Of a DNA stretch of 64,000 nt, positions 35,700-46,929 are shown piece after piece; within the stretch, counting starts at the first letter, position 1; each line of letters opens with the position of its first letter. The stretch lies in assembly GCA_015680685.1 (NCBI GenBank), contig MNCI01002098.1:705307-769306 (forward strand), given 5' to 3'. Below the pieces are notes generated by a model that had not been told where the DNA came from, did not search any database, and saw only the letters and a program-made list of their open reading frames with translations. This stretch comes from Gnetum montanum (lineage: Eukaryota; Streptophyta; Gnetopsida; Gnetales; Gnetaceae). A program made the translations under genes and the position numbers.

Positions 35700-36897
35700 A
35701 TCATCGATGACTAGGCAAGGTTTGAAAAGATATGTTTCTGCAATTGGCTATGCATGTTTCACAAAGACTTGCTGCATAATTTGTCTCATGGATCTTAATG
35801 AAGTTGATGCTATTCATGATTCTGTGTGCTTTGAAATTGCACACGGTGGCTCCATCTCCATGTTTAAAGTGCTTAGTTAACCATTTCATTTGTGTTTTTC
35901 TTGTCTTCTTAGAGTTGTGTTTGCAGGATGACACTGTTGAGGCGTTCGTACATAGATGCACTTCATCGTGATAACAAGGTATCACATTCTTCCTAATGCA
36001 TGTAACTGGGTTAATCAATCTATTCATAAGTACATTTCCAACTCCTGATACATCCCCTATTTCTCCATCATGTCCCAATTTTCCTATTTAATTACACCCT
36101 TGGATATATTCCACTTAGTTCAAAACTCTTAATACACTATTGCACACTGTGACTCTCTAAGCAATTGCGACACAAAACACAATACATAGTACATGATGCA
36201 AAATGCATGCGCTCAAGCACTAGCATGGCACAAAAAGCAAGCTCTTTCAAAAAGATTGAGAAAAGAAAAATAAAAGAAAAGGAAAAAACAAAAGAAAACA
36301 AAAAAAAAAGGAAAAGAAGAAAGGAAGAAAAAAGAAAAAGAACAAAAAGGTCAAAGAGAAAAATGCATGAAAAAAGTCTTCATGACTCTATTAACATCAT
36401 AAACAAAAGACTATTGGCTATTCTCATACAAGCCTTAGGTGAGAAGGAAATTGTCTTGGAAAGCAGTTACACTTATGTCTCAAAGAGACCATGTTGTGCA
36501 TTATCGCATGGCTTTGGCTATTTACAACGGGCCCCGTAAACACCCCATAAGAGTCCCGTTTCTCCAAAGAACGCACCTCCTATGTGTTGGCTCCGAGTCT
36601 GCTAAACATTGGCTATTGATAAGGACCAAGGATGTAGCTCATTCACGTGAGAGCACTCCTCTTCGACAATCCTGGCAGCAATCATAGCCCTTAACCTCCT
36701 GGCTTCCTTGGTTACAACTGATTCCCTTACATCTTGAACCACATTCCCTCAATCCCATGTACTTTTGAAAATGGTGCGATGATGTCTGACCAAGGGGTAA
36801 TGGATAATGTTTGGTATCTAGTTGTTCATGGTGTTTTGCACTTCTTTGTCGATGCCTCTCGGGTAGATTCCTCCAGACATTAACAAAGAGGGGCCAA
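35700..36897 (+). other. post-pol region and polypurine tract of B
   Basis: There is a purine-rich low-complexity block at 36240-36370 (AAAAGAAAAGGAAAAAAC type) and no convincing gene. The open frame 35701-36078 on the minus strand is antisense to the element and unrecognised. AAAGAGGGGCCAA at 36885-36897, just before the LTR, is the likely plus-strand primer tract. Confidence 0.5.
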
Positions 36898-38256
36898 TGA
36901 AACACCACTAATTTTGGCCTAACACTTTGAAACAAGAATGACTCAAGCCCTTTCANGATAGCAATTGCACTCAAGAATCAAGCTTCAAAATCAAAATTTT
37001 GAATAAAATACATCATTTTCGAGTCATGTCACGTTGTAGCATGACTTCAGTGTGACCTACCAAAAATAGCTCAAAACAAGGCACTTTCAAGCTCAATTTT
37101 TCAATCATAGTTAGGCCAAGAATCAGGCTTCAAAATTCCAAAATTTGGTGAAAAATTGCAAGTTTTTGTTGACTCACACTAAGGTCACGCTCCAGTGTGA
37201 GTATAGCATAAGTGCCGCATGTGCACGCTCAAGTCATGCTAAGACAAAATCAACTCACACTAGATGTTCTTGTCAAGCGAAAACACTTCAAACAGCCATG
37301 AAACCACTTAAATCGACATCCTACACTAGTCAAATCAAATATCCAGAAGTTTCAAGTGAGCAAGAGCCAATTTATCTTGTTGTACATCATCCTTTCAATG
37401 TAAATTTTCATTTGTGGGCTTGCTGAGCCCTCATGTTCTAAATTGTATGTGCTTTTATGGGCTTGAGTAAGCCACACGTTGTAAGATACGATGAACCTGG
37501 TTAAGAACGTAGCTTGCCCACACATGTCCAACTCACGCACAATTGTCCATTAGACACGCGTCACTTGATCTGCTTTCATCTCATCTCCCAGCTGTTGATT
37601 CCATTCTTGAATTCCATGCCCGAGCTTGGCCTAATCCTATAAATACCCTATTAATTCACATAAATGGGGTTGGAAATTTTGGAGTTGGATAGCTCAGGAA
37701 ACTTAGACCAGCAACCCTTGGGCACTTAGCATACTTGACTCCTAGCATCCAAGCACTTTTGAAACACATCACATCACATCACCTGGGGCCTAGCACTTGA
37801 CCTACCATCCACACGTGCAGCTACGCTTTGACCGATGCACATCTTTTCTAAGCAATACAAAACAATTTGTTTTGCCAGCCATTATTCTGTTTACTTTTTT
37901 TTATGTTTAGTTTATGTTTTGTTTACAACACCAATTCTGCATGTGTTTCTGTTTACATTTCGTACTTGCATTTTACGTTTTAAAACATTAGTTACGATAA
38001 CCCCAGCGTAAGCCGTAGTTTACGCTTGGGGAATTCCTTGGTTTATTTGCATGTAGATCATCCAAGGAACTCTACCTTCATTTACTTTTCCAGCTTACCC
38101 TCGGGTGAAGGCAGGGTCAGCTGTGTCTACTTGATGATCTTTCGATGGTTTTTTTCCTTCCAGCCTTACACCGACGATTTAGGTCAGTACAATGNTTGAT
38201 GATCTTTCGATGGTTTTTTTCCTTCCAGCCTTACACCGATGATTTAGGTCAGTACA
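36898..38256 (+). repeat. 3' LTR of element B (mis-assembled)
   Basis: It starts TGAAACACCACTAATTTTGG and ends GGTCAGTACA like the 5' LTR, but has single Ns at 36956 and 38195. At the first N about 370 bp of LTR are missing relative to 28417-28790. At the second, about 60 bp (TTGATGATCTTTCG...GTCAGTACAATG) are given twice. Confidence 0.85.
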
Positions 38257-38613
38257 ATGTGCACCAGCTGTTCCAAGTTCATGGAAGGGTTTGGCTTGTT
38301 GCACATTGACTAGTAATCTCTTATTAATATTTTTTTTGACTTTTTAGGAGTTTCCAACTTCCCCCAATTGATGTTTCCTAGGTTAAGGTTTGGAAGTTGG
38401 CGACACTCTTGCTCCAGTGCATCTATGCTTTTGACGTGAGCACAAGTTGTTCCCTCAGTTACTTCTATGCACATTGGTGAGTTGCTCTCTTGATCAGCTA
38501 TCAACCATTGGGTATCTTCTTATTGTGTGGTTGCTACATACAGGCACTCTTGTATGTTAATTTCTTGTGCACACATATTGCATGTAGGCAATGCTGAACA
38601 TTCCTGCATGCCA

Positions 38614-39030
38614 TCACCTTGTATCATTGTATGTGATGCATGGAACCTTCTTCTTCTCAATCTTCCAAAAAGTGTTTTCCTTAGATATTTCCAGGGAAAG
38701 ATCATGGATTCCTAGGCATGAATTTATGGTACTTAGCCATTCCCTTCCCATGATTATTGGGAAGTCCCCTTTATCATTGTTTACTTGTATCATTAGGAAA
38801 TTAGTTGGGTATGACCACTGATATACAGTGGTAACGATGTCCTCCACCAGTCCCAAGGGAACAATGATAGACTGGTCAGGTAGCTCTAGGTGAATATTTC
38901 TCTTCTTTAATGGAGGTAGGTTTCAGGCTTTATACATCTCTTATGATATTAAGTTGACTCTAGATCTTGAGTCCAGAAGAGCTTTAGATGGTTCATTCAC
39001 AACGACTTGGAGATAGATTAGAGGGCTTTT
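38614..39030 (-). pseudogene. aspartic protease region of element A
   Basis: The minus strand reads KALLDSRSRVNLIS (active-site region; Asp kept, following residues altered), then LPDQSIIVPLGLVEDIVTTV and NNDKGDFPIIMGREWLSTIN. The second half is open for 80 codons (38856-38614). The same segment exists in C at 54049-54420 and in E at 58290-58600. It is followed on the minus strand by a Glu/Ser-rich linker and the junction with B. Confidence 0.72.
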
Positions 39031-39499
39031 GGGGTCAAAGAATTTCTTGGGAAGGTGGCCCTCCTTAATCCAATCAGTAATGGCATGTGTTAACATAACC
39101 ATGTGTGTTGAGCTCAGTTTTTGGTTTGAAGGGAGCTCTAAAGCCTTATTTTATGGAGAGGTGTTCAGAGGCTCAATCGCTTGTGGTTGTGAGAGCTTGG
39201 TTGGACTGTTGGTTCTGAAGAAAGGCCTTCTCTTCATACGGTTGTCAGAACTAGCAGTGGGTTGAAGATTCACAACCCTCGTAGCATTACATTGCTATGG
39301 TTGAGTGGAGAGTTCCCTTAGCATTGCTGGAGTAGGTGGTAGTGGAGCTATCAGTGTGAGAGTTACTGAAGGATTTGGAGGATGGTATGCCTATGGGTTA
39401 TCTTTCCTAGAAGAAGGAGTCCTATAATACTCCTGAGCTTGGTAGTGATGTTGTGGTGTCACGTGACCAATAGAGTCATGTGGAGAGATTGGCTACTAC

Positions 39500-41170
39500 A
39501 TGTAGTAGCCATATGAATTTGGTTGCCGGTAGGGTTATTGTTTCCTTGGTGGTGGCATTCGCCATGATTGTGAGTATTGCTACTATTAGTGTTGCTCAAT
39601 AGGTTATGGTGGAGTTCCAATTGGATAATATGTTGAAGGTTGGTGGAACTGCCTTAGGTTACCTTTGGGATAAGGTAATCATAGGGGTGCTTGCCATTTG
39701 TTAAGTCATGGATTGAGTGCATACACCCCAGACTCTTGTATATGTGAGATCACTGGGCAACATCCTTTAGGATGGTTATATTGGCATATCTCACTTCCAC
39801 TGTCATTGTCTGTATTTGCATCCACAACCTCTTTAGTGATGGCCATTTTACCCTTACCTTTGTTATGTGCATTGTTCATTTCTCTCTTTTTCTTTTTGTC
39901 ATAGTCACCACCTCACTCCCTAGACTCCTCTTTCATTTTAAGAATAGTTTCGAATCTACTATCTAGGGAGTCCAACATTTGGTCTACCTTTGCTGATACT
40001 TCTATTGTCAAATTTTGGAGGGGCAAGGTTTTCCTATTCACCATCTCTTCGAGTGGTGACTCTTCCTCCTCCTCACAGAATCTCACTCTCCTTTTTCATA
40101 GGGAAGGATCACGGTTGTACTCTTCTGCACTTTCTCTCTTACGTAGCTCCCCTTCTTCCTTGGCTACTTGCTCTAGTAATCTATGAACTTGATGAGACCT
40201 AAGCTTTGATAATCTCCCTTGGGCATACATTTCAAGCATTCTCCTTATTTCATGCCTAAGTCCATCCATGAGATGGTGCAGTTGATCCTGCTACGAATAA
40301 CCATGGTAAGGAAAATGATGTAATAGTGCATAATAGCAGCCCATGGCAGCATCCAAGGGTTTATGATTTTCTTGCTTCCATCCTTGGATTTGTTTTCATA
40401 GGTTAGACACTCGGGAGTATGTCTGGTACTTATCATTAAATAGTTCTAACATCGTACTCCACCTTCGAATGGATTTCGGTTCTAAGGACTGGTACTAGCT
40501 TTTCGCTTCTTTCACTAGTGTCCTTGGGAACAACTTCAGTTGTTTCCATTCATTATCAATGTTCTGCAAGGCACATGCATCATGGAATTCTTGTAAGTGG
40601 TTTTGAGGATCAGCATTGTATCCTCCAAATTGTGGGATATTGTTCATGTCTAACCTCTTGATCCTATATCCTTTTGGTGCCTTTTTTGAACTCTTATGGC
40701 CTCCGTTATATCCAACATGCTTCTGGTTGCGAGTAGGGATTCTTCATTGTCATCTCATTCATAGCATCTATGATGTCTATGAAGTTCCCTACTCTCCCTT
40801 CTTCTATGTCATGCTTACCTAGAGTGCCCTCATCCTCATTCTCGACTGTCTCGTTGATGTTTTTCACTCTATTTTTCTTTATCCTCACGGTTAGTTTCCT
40901 TATGACTGCATTTGGACACCAAAGGAGAGGGTGAATGTGATGATGAAGGTGAAGAAGAAGGAGAACCATTATCATGATGGTGTTTTCTACCTTCTCTTTG
41001 GTGGTCTTGGCCTTGATCGTGATGATGATCAGAACGTTTGCCCTTATCATGTATTTGTGTTCCCTCGTTGAATACTTTGTGTTCATGGGGATCAGAACTA
41101 GGGTTGTGAAACGCAAAGTGGAGGTTATGATACACCACTTCCTAACCATCATTAGGAGGGGGAACATTGT
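39500..41170 (-). pseudogene. gag of element A, comparatively well kept
   Basis: The minus strand begins with a His/Asp/Lys-rich low-complexity N-terminus (41138-40869, with a Ser/Pro run). The capsid-like core (40660-40200) has DPQNHLQEFHDACALQNIDN, EWKQLKLFPRTLVKEAKS, MLELFNDKYQTYSRVSNL and LMDGLRHEIRRMLEMYAQ, and an EEEE-rich segment (40090-40050) follows. It is the least damaged gag of the four Athila-like copies, with a handful of stops. Confidence 0.78.
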
Positions 41171-41755
41171 TTGGTGGGAAACCTATTGAAACTGGTTCAC
41201 CATCCCCAATTTCGCTTAAAACGTGTAAGGTGTTATGGGGCCATTTACCCTTCAAAGATATGTGGTAACTCTCCTGTCACAAGTTCCGTTGATGTTGCAC
41301 TTCTGTGGAATGATAGTCCCTTGTGTCATGATCACATGGAATTTATTCCATGTATAAAAGTAGCATGCCTATTCATGTGAGAGCATGAAGGAGCATGTTG
41401 GGGACTGATCGGTCTGGAGGCAACACTATGTTACCCTCCAAGTATCTCCAATGGAATCGTTCATCTTGATGAAGAATAAAGGTAAAGTTAGGTACATACT
41501 TATCATGATGAGTATATACTACCTGAAACTATTGAGGAATTGGTGGATCTTGGTTACATGTGTTATGCCTTCAACTATCTCTTGTGTTAGTCCTAGGCGG
41601 TGAAGTGCTCTTATGCGAAGAAGAAGAAATTTTTGTTTTGTTTGGTGTGTGACTTACCATTGTCTTATCTTTTCTTTGATCAACCCTAAGGGTTTGTTCT
41701 AATGTTTCAATGATATTGATAATTTCCTATGTTCTACATAGTGCAAACAACTAAG

Positions 41756-41774
41756 TCCCCGGCAACGTCGCCAA
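41756..41774 (-). other. primer-binding site of A (tRNA-Asp type)
   Basis: The minus strand reads TTGGCGACGTTGCCGGGGA immediately after the 5' LTR. It is complementary to the 3' end of plant tRNA-Asp except at one base, the usual primer of Athila-type elements. It fixes the orientation of A. Confidence 0.85.
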
Positions 41775-42530
41775 TGATGAGTGGCGAGGTACCCCTACAC
41801 TCAACCAAACGAATACAAGCATTTCACATGTGATCCGGTTGAACTCCAAGGACTAAGTGCTTATGCATCCTAATGGAACACTTAGGGCTAATCAATTGTT
41901 GTCTTCCAAAACTTACTTGTATTGTCATAGTTGTATGGTTAAGTAAGCTTGAGGTACATGATTTTTATAACTTTTATCTTTTTCATGTCTTATGCTAATA
42001 GGAGAAGATAAGGATAAATAAGTGACTAACTTTCATTAACTATTTACTAAGTTATAATTTTTCTAACATTAGTATTTGTTCCCACTTGCTGCACACATCT
42101 TGAGCTAGTGCAACGCTGCTGGGATTACCAAATGCTAATCATCACTAGGTTACCAAGTGCTACACACATGCTCGAAGCAGTCGTACTAAGTGTACTTAAC
42201 TAGGAGAGTCAAGGGTTGAGAGTGAGATTAATTAACTAGGAAAGCATTTAAACATTCAACAATAATTAATTACTATTTAGCTTAATCCACATGCTTCAAG
42301 GTTTATCACAAAGTTTTTCTTTATTGTTGTACACAAATGTGTGCTCAGGTACAATTTGCTCGAATGGTAAAAATGCAAGAGTTTAGCTAAGGGTCTAAGG
42401 CTAACTGCCTAGAATAAGGAAAGCCACCTCTTATTTAGAGAAATTGAGGTAGGCCACGATATTGCGTATGCGATATTGCGGATGTGATATCACGTACACG
42501 ATATCACGTACGTGATATCACGGATCATCA
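41775..42530 (-). repeat. 5' LTR of element A
   Basis: 756 bp. The plus strand reads TGATGAGTGGCGAGGTACCC at the U5 end and ACGGATCATCA at the U3 end. It includes paired ATTACCAA and GGTTACCAAG blocks near 42123-42160. Confidence 0.87.
42431..42519 (-). promoter_or_regulatory. U3 hexamer array of the A 5' LTR
   Basis: Five hexamers stand at exactly 14-bp pitch: GATATT 42458, GATATT 42472, GATATC 42486, GATATC 42500, GATATC 42514. The TATA-like TAAATAA starts at 42437 on the minus strand, 26 bp after the last hexamer start. Confidence 0.8.
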
Positions 42531-44972
42531 TAGAAGTAAGAAAATGGACCAAATAGAGGACTTAGATGCAGGTATCTTACACTTTGATTATATACCAAAA
42601 GAGGACATTAAACATGAAGACCTAAGTATTAAAATAGAAAGTCAAGAAGAAGAAGAAGCAAACACATCTGGATCCCCCAAAATGGAAATACCTTCAAGTC
42701 CATATGAAGATACATCTCTGAATGATCTAAATGAGACTATCACTAATTTTAGATGTGTTACCACATAATTAATTAAATTAGTAATGGTGATAGATAGAGA
42801 AATCAATAGTGTATAACTAGGGGATTGTGCAGTCCATCTCCTGAATGTACAATTGTAAGATTAGTTGTGGGGGAGATGCTCCATCTTAGTTTAATAACTA
42901 ATAATTGTTTTTCATCTTTTTTATTTTTACAATTTCTTATCACTTTCCTATATTCTTCTAAAATTTTATGATTCTTAATATGTTTTCCATCTCTTAATAT
43001 TTTTCTTTTCTTTATATTTTTTCTCTTTTCTTGAGTCATTCCCTTTATGTTTTATAAATTTCTTTTATGTTTCTATTAATAATATTGCCAAGTCATGATG
43101 TAGAAGTTAACATTATGTGTTGGATTTTTGTGCTATGCTATCAAGATGATTGGGTAAGGAATTATGTAAAGCAGTGAGACCACCTCATCCATCCCTCCAC
43201 TTCTTTGAATAAAAGGTCTTTTTCATGAAAAAAATTTGGTTCTTCTTTCATGAAACTAAAATTAATAAATGATCATTTGAAGAAAGAAGGAATGAATAAG
43301 TTGGAATGGTAAGGGTGTGACCTCAAGGGGACTTGTTGGATTTTCTTCTTATCTTCCTTCATGTGGTTTATGACTCCTTGAGGAATGTATCATCACTCCA
43401 TTGACTAATAAATAAGAAGCTATGTCTTTGCATGGTGTGGTTCCCATAAAAAATAAACAAAAGAAAAGAAAAAATAAAAAAATCAATAATGGGAATTCAA
43501 ATCACACCGCTTAGACATAATAACTAGCTACAAGCACTAGTTATGGGGTTGGAAAGACATGTTACCCATGCCTGAAGGCACCCCTCTACCTAAGGCCCTT
43601 TCTTCTTTCTTCTCTTTTCTTCTCTTTTTAGAGTGATGATTATTATTTGAGGTGGTTGTGGACTCATGGTGGTCTATAGGAAGGAACACATTAATTCAAC
43701 ATCATTGTTCATCATATGTACTTGGTCTAAACTTGGACTGATAGGTATGATGATCATTTTAATCATATTTTTCATAGGAACCTATTGTGGACATGGTTAA
43801 GTATCTTACATCCTGATCTTTGCAATCCCTTTTCATCCCATTATTCTCCTCATTGTTGATGTGATTATGAGCCTTTTGGTTTTGTGTAGTATAGTATCCC
43901 AACCATGAAACTTGTGTTTTTTTTGAAATAAAGGCATGATCTACATTTAACTTCTCAGGTGCCCATGGACATCTATAGAAGTGGTTATGTAAGGGCATTA
44001 TGGTAAGAGCCTACTTTGGGAAGGATCCACTTGCATAACTTTTGTTGATCATGGATTTGAACTAACCTTCATATCTTCCAGAACATCAATGATAGTTTCT
44101 CTAAATTTATGCATAATTTTGGGACTACTCATATGTTTCATTAATTTTTTCTACTTTTCTATTTTCATATCCATTAATATTTCTTGGTCATCTTTTGAAT
44201 CAAACCTTTAGTTTCAATTATTTAAAAACTTTTGTGCTTCTAGAGTTACACTTATTAGTCATGGGGGCTAGGGATGTTTGCATTGAAATTTTTCTAACAT
44301 TCTATTTTTGAACATCATGGTAACTAATAGTACTTGATCAAATAATGTGAACAACTTGATAATTTTAGTTACCTCATAGCCTTGGGCATAGTACGTTGTC
44401 ATCACCTTGTGCTTAAATGAAAACTAAGGGATCCAAAAAGGGTTAATTATTAAGAAAAATTTACCAAAACAAATGTTGATCCTTTGGTGACTATAAGTGA
44501 TGCTAAATGAAATACCTAAGGAAGAAGATCTCTTGCAAAGCATGAAAATGAAGCTAAGAGGGGGATAATGGAGGATATGCCCATGGAAAAATTGTAGAAC
44601 ATATAACATAGCAACTAAAGTATTGCATGTTTTCTAGATCCATGGGATAATAAGAAGAAATTTTAGTTCATCCTTCAAGAACGTTCTACATAACTGGAGA
44701 AGCATCAACATAACAATCAAGGTTGGAAGTTTACCACTGCTAGCGGTAACAAGAAGAATCATCTTTAGTGGATTTTTGAAGACCTTTGCAAATTTTGCAA
44801 TCTTCAATGTTTGTCTAGTCTTTTTGTCACTCTATCATTTTGTATTCTAGCACTCAAAGTTAGTTATTAGTCAGTGTTAATCAATAATCCCATCATTCCC
44901 AATTTTTGTAAAGAAAGCTTAGTCCTATCCTGTTACTTGAGGATGAGCTTTTACTGAGTTGTGGGGGTATCA
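42531..44972 (+). other. element D internal region, right part
   Basis: An acidic 75-codon frame (42544-42768, MDQIEDLDAGILHF...) continues D's gag-protease linker. After it comes post-pol noncoding sequence with a block shared with C and E (GAAAGACATGTTACCCATGC at 43553-43572). It ends with GTTGTGGGGGTATCA (44958-44972), the polypurine tract. No pol is present. Confidence 0.65.
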
Positions 44973-45701
44973 TGAATCATCAATTGACTAGGATATCACT
45001 GATGCTACATCACATCTATGATATCATTGATGTTATATCACATTTATTTGATAAAAATTCAATGTTTAGTTTGCTAAGACTTTGAACCTCTAATTTTTTA
45101 GCTCCAATATTGCATATCCAATATTGGAGCCTTGATATCACATATTTAAGATTAGATCCCATGCTACATTATCGAATATGTGATATCATGGGATGTATGC
45201 CACCCTATAAATATAACACTTGGAAGCATGGTTTGAGAGTCAATTAGTCAATGGAGTAGCTTAACTCTTGTGGTTTTATTTCATAGTCTTAGAGAATAGT
45301 CAGTGAGTGCCTGCAATGTTGATCCAAGTCAGTTATGTAGTGTCTTATTTGAGGGGTAGTGTAGTTGGAAAAATTCCATGAATGACAATAAGATCGAGAT
45401 TGATTCTTATTCATTATAGTACTTTAACTTAGATTAGATTTACTTTCATGCAATTTTCTTTCCATGTACTTAGTTAATATTTACATTTCCATGCATTTTA
45501 ATAAATTAGTGGAATGAGTGTAACCAGTTTTGTGCATAAACACATATTTTCTTAGTAACCCCAATGGCATTATTACTTGGTTCACCTAGTGGCATAGTGT
45601 TTGGTAATCCGAGTAGTGGATACGTGGGCTTAGGATATGTACAACAAGCTAGGAACGAACACTCATTGCTTCTAGGCTAGTCTAGACTTTACTTTTTATT
45701 G
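44973..45701 (+). repeat. 3' LTR of element D, left part
   Basis: It matches 22085-22780 of the 5' LTR up to CTTTACTTTTTATTG and is then cut by C. The array GATATC 44992, GATATC 45020, TATATC 45034; AATATT 45106, AATATT 45120, GATATC 45134, AAGATT 45148, ATTATC 45168, GATATC 45182 repeats the 14/14/14/20/14 steps. TATAAAT starts at 45206, 24 bp after the last hexamer start. Confidence 0.82.
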
Positions 45702-46645
45702 TGATGAGTGGCAAAGTACCCTTAAATCCAACCATACGAATCATGAAGCATTCACACATAATCTAGTTGAATGCTGTGGACTCTATATTTTTTTATATAG
45801 TAGTCTTCTAGGAAGTGATCCTTGTCTTAAAGGTCATTCATTTTCTTTCCAATTACACTTGTGTGTATAAAGGTATGGTTGAGTGTAATCGAGGCATATG
45901 ATTTTTATTGTTTTATGTTTTATGTTCTTTGGTGCTTAGAGTAGAGAGATGAAATAATTTAATAATTAATTTAATTTAACTACTTAACTAGTCTCTAACT
46001 AATCCTAACATAAGCATCTAGTTCAATTTTCTATACATGTCCTAAACCCATGTATCCACTACTAGGTTACCAAGTGCTACGCGATTGGGTGCACCACATA
46101 ATATTGCTATTGGAATTATCAAGAAAATACATGTTTACACTTGAAGCGATCGTACTTATGTAATTAATCTATTTAGCTTAATTAATTAACTAATTACTTA
46201 AATTCTAATTTATCTTAATTAGTTGCATACTTTATGAAAATAATAAATGCATAAATAAATCATTAATCTATTCTAGGTGTTGCAAGGTTTGATCAAAAGG
46301 CTCATCTTTATTGATGTACACATTGGTGCGATTTAGGTACAATAGTGCTCAAATAAAGATCTGTACACTTTCTAACTCCTACTGCAGACACTTAGAGAAA
46401 TATTCCAACTTTCAAATGGACAAACTACAAGAGCTCTACTACTACTATGACATGAATGCCCATAAACAAGGCTGGGAGCTTGTATTTATAATTTTTGCTA
46501 TAATACTATGTTGACAAGGCCCCATAGATGTAGAAAACACTCCATCAATGTGGCCCCATGAATGGGGCAACACCATGTAAATGGGGCCCCATCAATGAGG
46601 CCACATCAATGGGGGCCTATTGACATGACACTTTGATGCTCATCC
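45702..46645 (-). repeat. 3' LTR of element C
   Basis: It starts TGATGAGTGGCAAAGTACCC on the plus strand. The U3 array on the plus strand has hexamers at 46512, 46526, 46545, 46559, 46578, 46592, 46606 and 46620 (TGACAA, AGATGT, TCAATG, TGAATG, TAAATG, TCAATG, TCAATG, TTGACA). Steps are 14, 19, 14, 19, 14, 14, 14. TATAAATAC begins at 46490 on the minus strand. Confidence 0.82.
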
Positions 46646-46929
46646 CCTGTGACTAAATGAAAACTCCTTCTCAAGTTCCTTTAAAAAATTTAGAAAGTAT
46701 GGAATTATTGATTGATTCTTAACATAACAAACTAACTTGACAAAATTGAGTGCCTATGTATATGAATCAACACATTACAAAAATTATGGTGTTCATGACA
46801 CAAAATTAAAAGACATGACATGACTACACAAAATTGGACAGCACATCGTCTAACAGTGTGAAGACGGTGGAGAAGATAAAATAGTCCTAGGTGGTAGAGG
46901 CTCCTAAGATTTTGAAGGACCTTCATTGG

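Larger units (their letters stand above)
28357..38256 (+). mobile_element. Ty3/gypsy retrotransposon B, inserted in A
   Basis: It is bounded by LTRs 28357-30057 and 36898-38256 and flanked by a perfect ATGTG duplication (28352-28356 and 38257-38261). It contains a PBS, repeat-rich leader, gag, protease and integrase, but no RT or RNase H between 33.9 and 34.4 kb. Its LTRs, PBS and gag differ from the Athila-like family. The non-chromodomain organisation and gag zinc knuckle suggest a Tat-type relative; this is inference. It lacks its polymerase, so it could move only with help from another element. Confidence 0.9.
25585..42530 (-). mobile_element. Athila-like retrotransposon A, inserted in D and host to B
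   Basis: The LTRs lie at 25585-26382 and 41775-42530. The flanks TAGAC (25580-25584) and TAGAA (42531-42535) differ at one base. A well-preserved PBS beside the right LTR shows that transcription runs leftwards. Internal order on the minus strand: gag (41170-39500), protease (39030-38614), then the junction with B and post-pol noncoding sequence (28351-26383). RT, RNase H and integrase are absent. Compared with C, the segment 51.03-53.78 kb is missing from A. B's target duplication sits to one side of this deletion, so the deletion is independent of B. Without B the element is about 7 kb. Confidence 0.85.

Noticed and set aside
35701-36078. An antisense 125-codon frame in B as an antisense or env-like gene
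   Set aside because: No recognised motif, no promoter, and it overlaps repeat sequence; I could not support it.
36165-36539. A 124-codon open frame rich in Lys/Glu, possible nuclear protein
   Set aside because: It is a reading of a purine-rich low-complexity tract in the post-pol region of B, with no domain.
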